The translations under genes and the position numbers were made by a program. Source: Torreya grandis (lineage: Eukaryota; Streptophyta; Pinopsida; Cupressales; Taxaceae). From it: 64,000 nucleotides of DNA. This document shows positions 61,801 to 64,000 of this stretch, piece after piece (the stretch's first letter is position 1; the number at the start of each line of letters is the position of its first letter). The stretch is taken from positions 211,501 to 275,500 of the forward strand of contig JARHVA010000158.1 in the NCBI GenBank assembly GCA_037957365.1. Direction: 5' to 3'. The notes under the pieces were generated by a model that was given only the letters and a program-made list of their open reading frames with translations, ran no database searches and had not been told where the DNA came from.

Positions 61801-62899
61801 TATAAACCATATATTCATATTTTAGGTCATATTTACCAAATTTATATGGTAGATCACCTCTCTAGCTTCTTCAACTCTTCAAATCTTCTCAAAATTAGCC
61901 CTCAAAGTTATGATTGTGTGTATAGTCTTAAATCATTTGCTCAACCTTAACCAACCTTAACTTTGTGTAGTGTTATTATATCAGTCTTTATATTTAATTT
62001 ATCATATTCATCTAATTATATAACCTTGCATTTCTTTAATAGACTAATCTTTCCATACATAACTAACCAGGCTTGTTGGATATAGGTACTCATTTCATGA
62101 GGGAAAGAGACTATGTTATTATGTAATTTAAATTCATGACCTTCCTTATAAATAAAAAACTTGTAAAATATTTTTCATGATACAAGTGACCTTTTATTCC
62201 TGCCCTTGACTTCTCAAACACCTTGTAAACTAGTTAGATCCTTCACTTGCAACTCAAGACACATTTCTAGGCTTTTAACTTAAAATCCCCAAAAATACCT
62301 TAAACTTTGATAAAGTGTTTCAAAAGAGTGAAAGGAACATGAGGTAGGGACATGAAGTTTATTTCCTCTTTTCACCATTGGATCATCCATTGTACTAGGA
62401 TTGCCTCATCTTTAAAGTACTTTGGAGTATCTTCAAAGCACTTTAGGGCATCTTCAGAGCATCTTCGAAGCACTTTGGAGCATATTCAAAGAACATAAGA
62501 GCATCTTATGATCAATTAAAATATCAAAGACTAGTAATTATTAAAATAGGTCATTAAATGGTTTAGGAGAGTGGCCTGATCCATCTAGGTATAATTTTTG
62601 TATGTAGGCCAATTTTATCCAACATTTATGGCAACCTCCTGGGATTGCATGCATGTCTATGCAAAAGACTAGTTTTCTTAGTCTTTCCATTGGGATTATA
62701 GATTCACAAAAGTCATTTTTAACTAATAACAAGGCTATAAAATCTTTTAATTAGACCTCTAAAAATATCAATGACAACCCAAAACAAAACAACAATGTGT
62801 TCAAATCACTTGGGAAGGGAAACACACAATAAAAGGGAAATGTGCACAATGCACTTGGAGGAAAGCAATAAAATATACTATAATATGTATAATGTTTCA
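58838..62899 (-). repeat. second (right) LTR of element G
   Basis: A direct repeat of the left LTR along its whole length, with shared blocks such as CCTAGGAAGAGAGAAAAAGG and TTTAGGCCTTTCCATGGTG. It ends CA before the minus-strand purine tract near 62900. It is followed by a second copy of the interior and not by a target duplication. Confidence 0.78.
60169..60177 (-). promoter_or_regulatory. candidate TATA box in right LTR of G
   Basis: TATATAAAT on the minus strand, the better preserved of the two copies. Confidence 0.35.
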
Positions 62900-64000
62900 A
62901 ATTTATTTTAATTTCCTCTTATATCAAATGGTAATATTTTATCATCATTCACCTATAATGGACAAGGATGAAAAATACCTTGCTTTTGAGGCACGAAACC
63001 TAGTGAACTAGACTGCTTGATTGCCAATCTTTTGGGTATGCTCTCCAATGGATTAAATGGGATAAACATATATCCAATGTAGATAAAATTCCTTAATATT
63101 TCATTACTTTCTTCATGTTTCTCTTCACTTTTAATAAATCCTTATAAAAAGACTTCATTCATGTTCTTGGGAACAACTATATTATATTCATTTAGTGGCT
63201 AAAAAATACCATATTATTCTACCTTATTCTTATGAAAATTAGGATTGATCATGCTTATATTAATTCTCATAATTTTTTGGAAGGACATGTCTCTTAGCCT
63301 CATCAAACTATTTTTTTATGGCATTGAACTACTGCCACAACTCTTTAGGCTCTTCATTGGTATGTTTCTCAAATTGTATCACTTGAGCAATTAAGATGTC
63401 TCCTTCATCAACGTCACTCAAGATTTCATCTTGTTTTTCAACTATAAATGATGGTTGATTTGACCAACTAAGGGCCAAAATGTCACACTTTTCTTACTCA
63501 GGGTCTACTTTGTCTTCCTCTAGCTCCAACATATTAAGGCTATCTTAAATTGACACCTCATCTTGAAGTAGACCAACCTCTAGTACCTAGTTTTGATTTT
63601 TTTTTCATCTATGTATAATATACATTTAGTAGTCCATTCGAGGTTTTCCCCATATTTATCTTAAGGTTTGTCCTCTTCATGTGCTAATTCATTAGTGTCA
63701 AATCCATGCTAATAAGGTTAGTCCAAAACCTAATTTTTCCTCCTCTAAATGAAGTGGGTTGCCTATTATGATCTCTTCAACATAGGCACTTGTATTCTCC
63801 TCTTTTGGTTCACCTATGAATGCAAGCTCCTCCTATATCCTTGGTAAAATGGGTTATTTCTCAAAAAGGTAGATGGTGGGAGGGTGAAAAGGTTCACTTT
63901 ACTTGCAAATTAGGAGAGTACTAGTCTAACTATGGATTTTGAGAAGTGTCTTTGGTGGATTTTGAGGATGGGAGAGGGAGTCTTGGAAATCTTGTAAAGC
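62900..64000 (-). pseudogene. second copy of element G interior (3' part, runs off the edge)
   Basis: It repeats 56245-57350 in the same orientation. The unknown ORF is preserved: SWSNQPSFIVEKQDEILSDV and FEKHTNEEPKELWQ. Two positions that are stops in the first copy are Gln codons here, while other stops are private to this copy. This supports a once-intact protein. The start of the ORF and the primer site lie beyond the window. Confidence 0.7.

Larger units (their letters stand above)
52029..64000 (-). mobile_element. tandem LTR element G (LTR-internal-LTR-internal)
   Basis: Sequence from 52029 to about 57350 recurs from 58838 to the window end, offset about 6.7-6.8 kb. The unit is an LTR of about 4.1-4.2 kb plus an internal region of about 2.6 kb. 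The order is LTR, interior, LTR, interior (continuing). The strand is set by the primer site on the left of the second LTR and by ORF polarity. No gag-pol domain is recognised, so it is non-autonomous. It breaks element E inside the pre-RT linker. Confidence 0.82.

Overview
The window looks like intergenic DNA from a large, repeat-rich plant nuclear genome. It is strongly AT-rich, poor in CG dinucleotides, and built almost entirely from decayed LTR retrotransposons inserted into one another. I see no convincing host gene, no tRNA or rRNA gene and no CRISPR array. Several domain styles (the gag, retropepsin and RNase H of the element near 49-52 kb; a Copia gag with several zinc knuckles) remind me of gymnosperm retroelements. 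A gymnosperm is my best guess, but it is inference from memory.

Layout. (A0) 1-2050, minus: the 5' end of a Ty3/gypsy element running off the left edge, with an LTR, a primer binding site and the start of gag. (A) 2.1-8.8 kb, plus: a possible solo LTR, an integrase C-terminal fragment, a long AT-rich stretch with degenerate repeats, and an unrecognised proline-rich coding relic. (B) 8872-21900, minus: a complete but dead Ty3/gypsy element with paired LTRs of about 0.9 kb, a matching 5-bp flank (TTTAT), a Tat/Athila-like primer binding site, gag, protease, RT, RNase H and integrase, plus about 3 kb of an extra unidentified ORF 3' of integrase. (D) about 24.6-32.7 kb, minus: a gag/protease relic with a snap-back hairpin insertion and a long leader packed with GGTCAAC/GTTGACC repeats. 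(C) 32.77-35.7 kb, minus: protease, G-patch, RT and RNase H relic, cut at both ends. (E) about 35.7-52.03 kb, plus: LTR, primer binding site, gag, protease, then an RNase H domain before the (missing) RT. (F) 38716-48626, plus: a Copia-type element inserted about 55 bp after E's primer binding site. It has LTRs near 3 kb and a gag with five zinc knuckles, but no recognisable pol. (G) 52029 to beyond 64000, minus: an LTR-internal-LTR-internal tandem with LTRs of about 4 kb and a 2.6-kb internal region carrying one long ORF of unknown function.

History as read from the interruptions: C is split from its missing parts by D and E; E was later hit by F and by G; B landed in an older plus-strand region. 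Every recognisable coding region carries stops and frameshifts. Many lost cysteine, arginine and glutamine codons are explained by C-to-T or G-to-A change, as expected of long-methylated, silenced DNA. The most unusual items are G (tandem arrangement, LTRs longer than the interior, unknown ORF preserved in two copies), the gag-only Copia element F, and B's additional 3' ORF.
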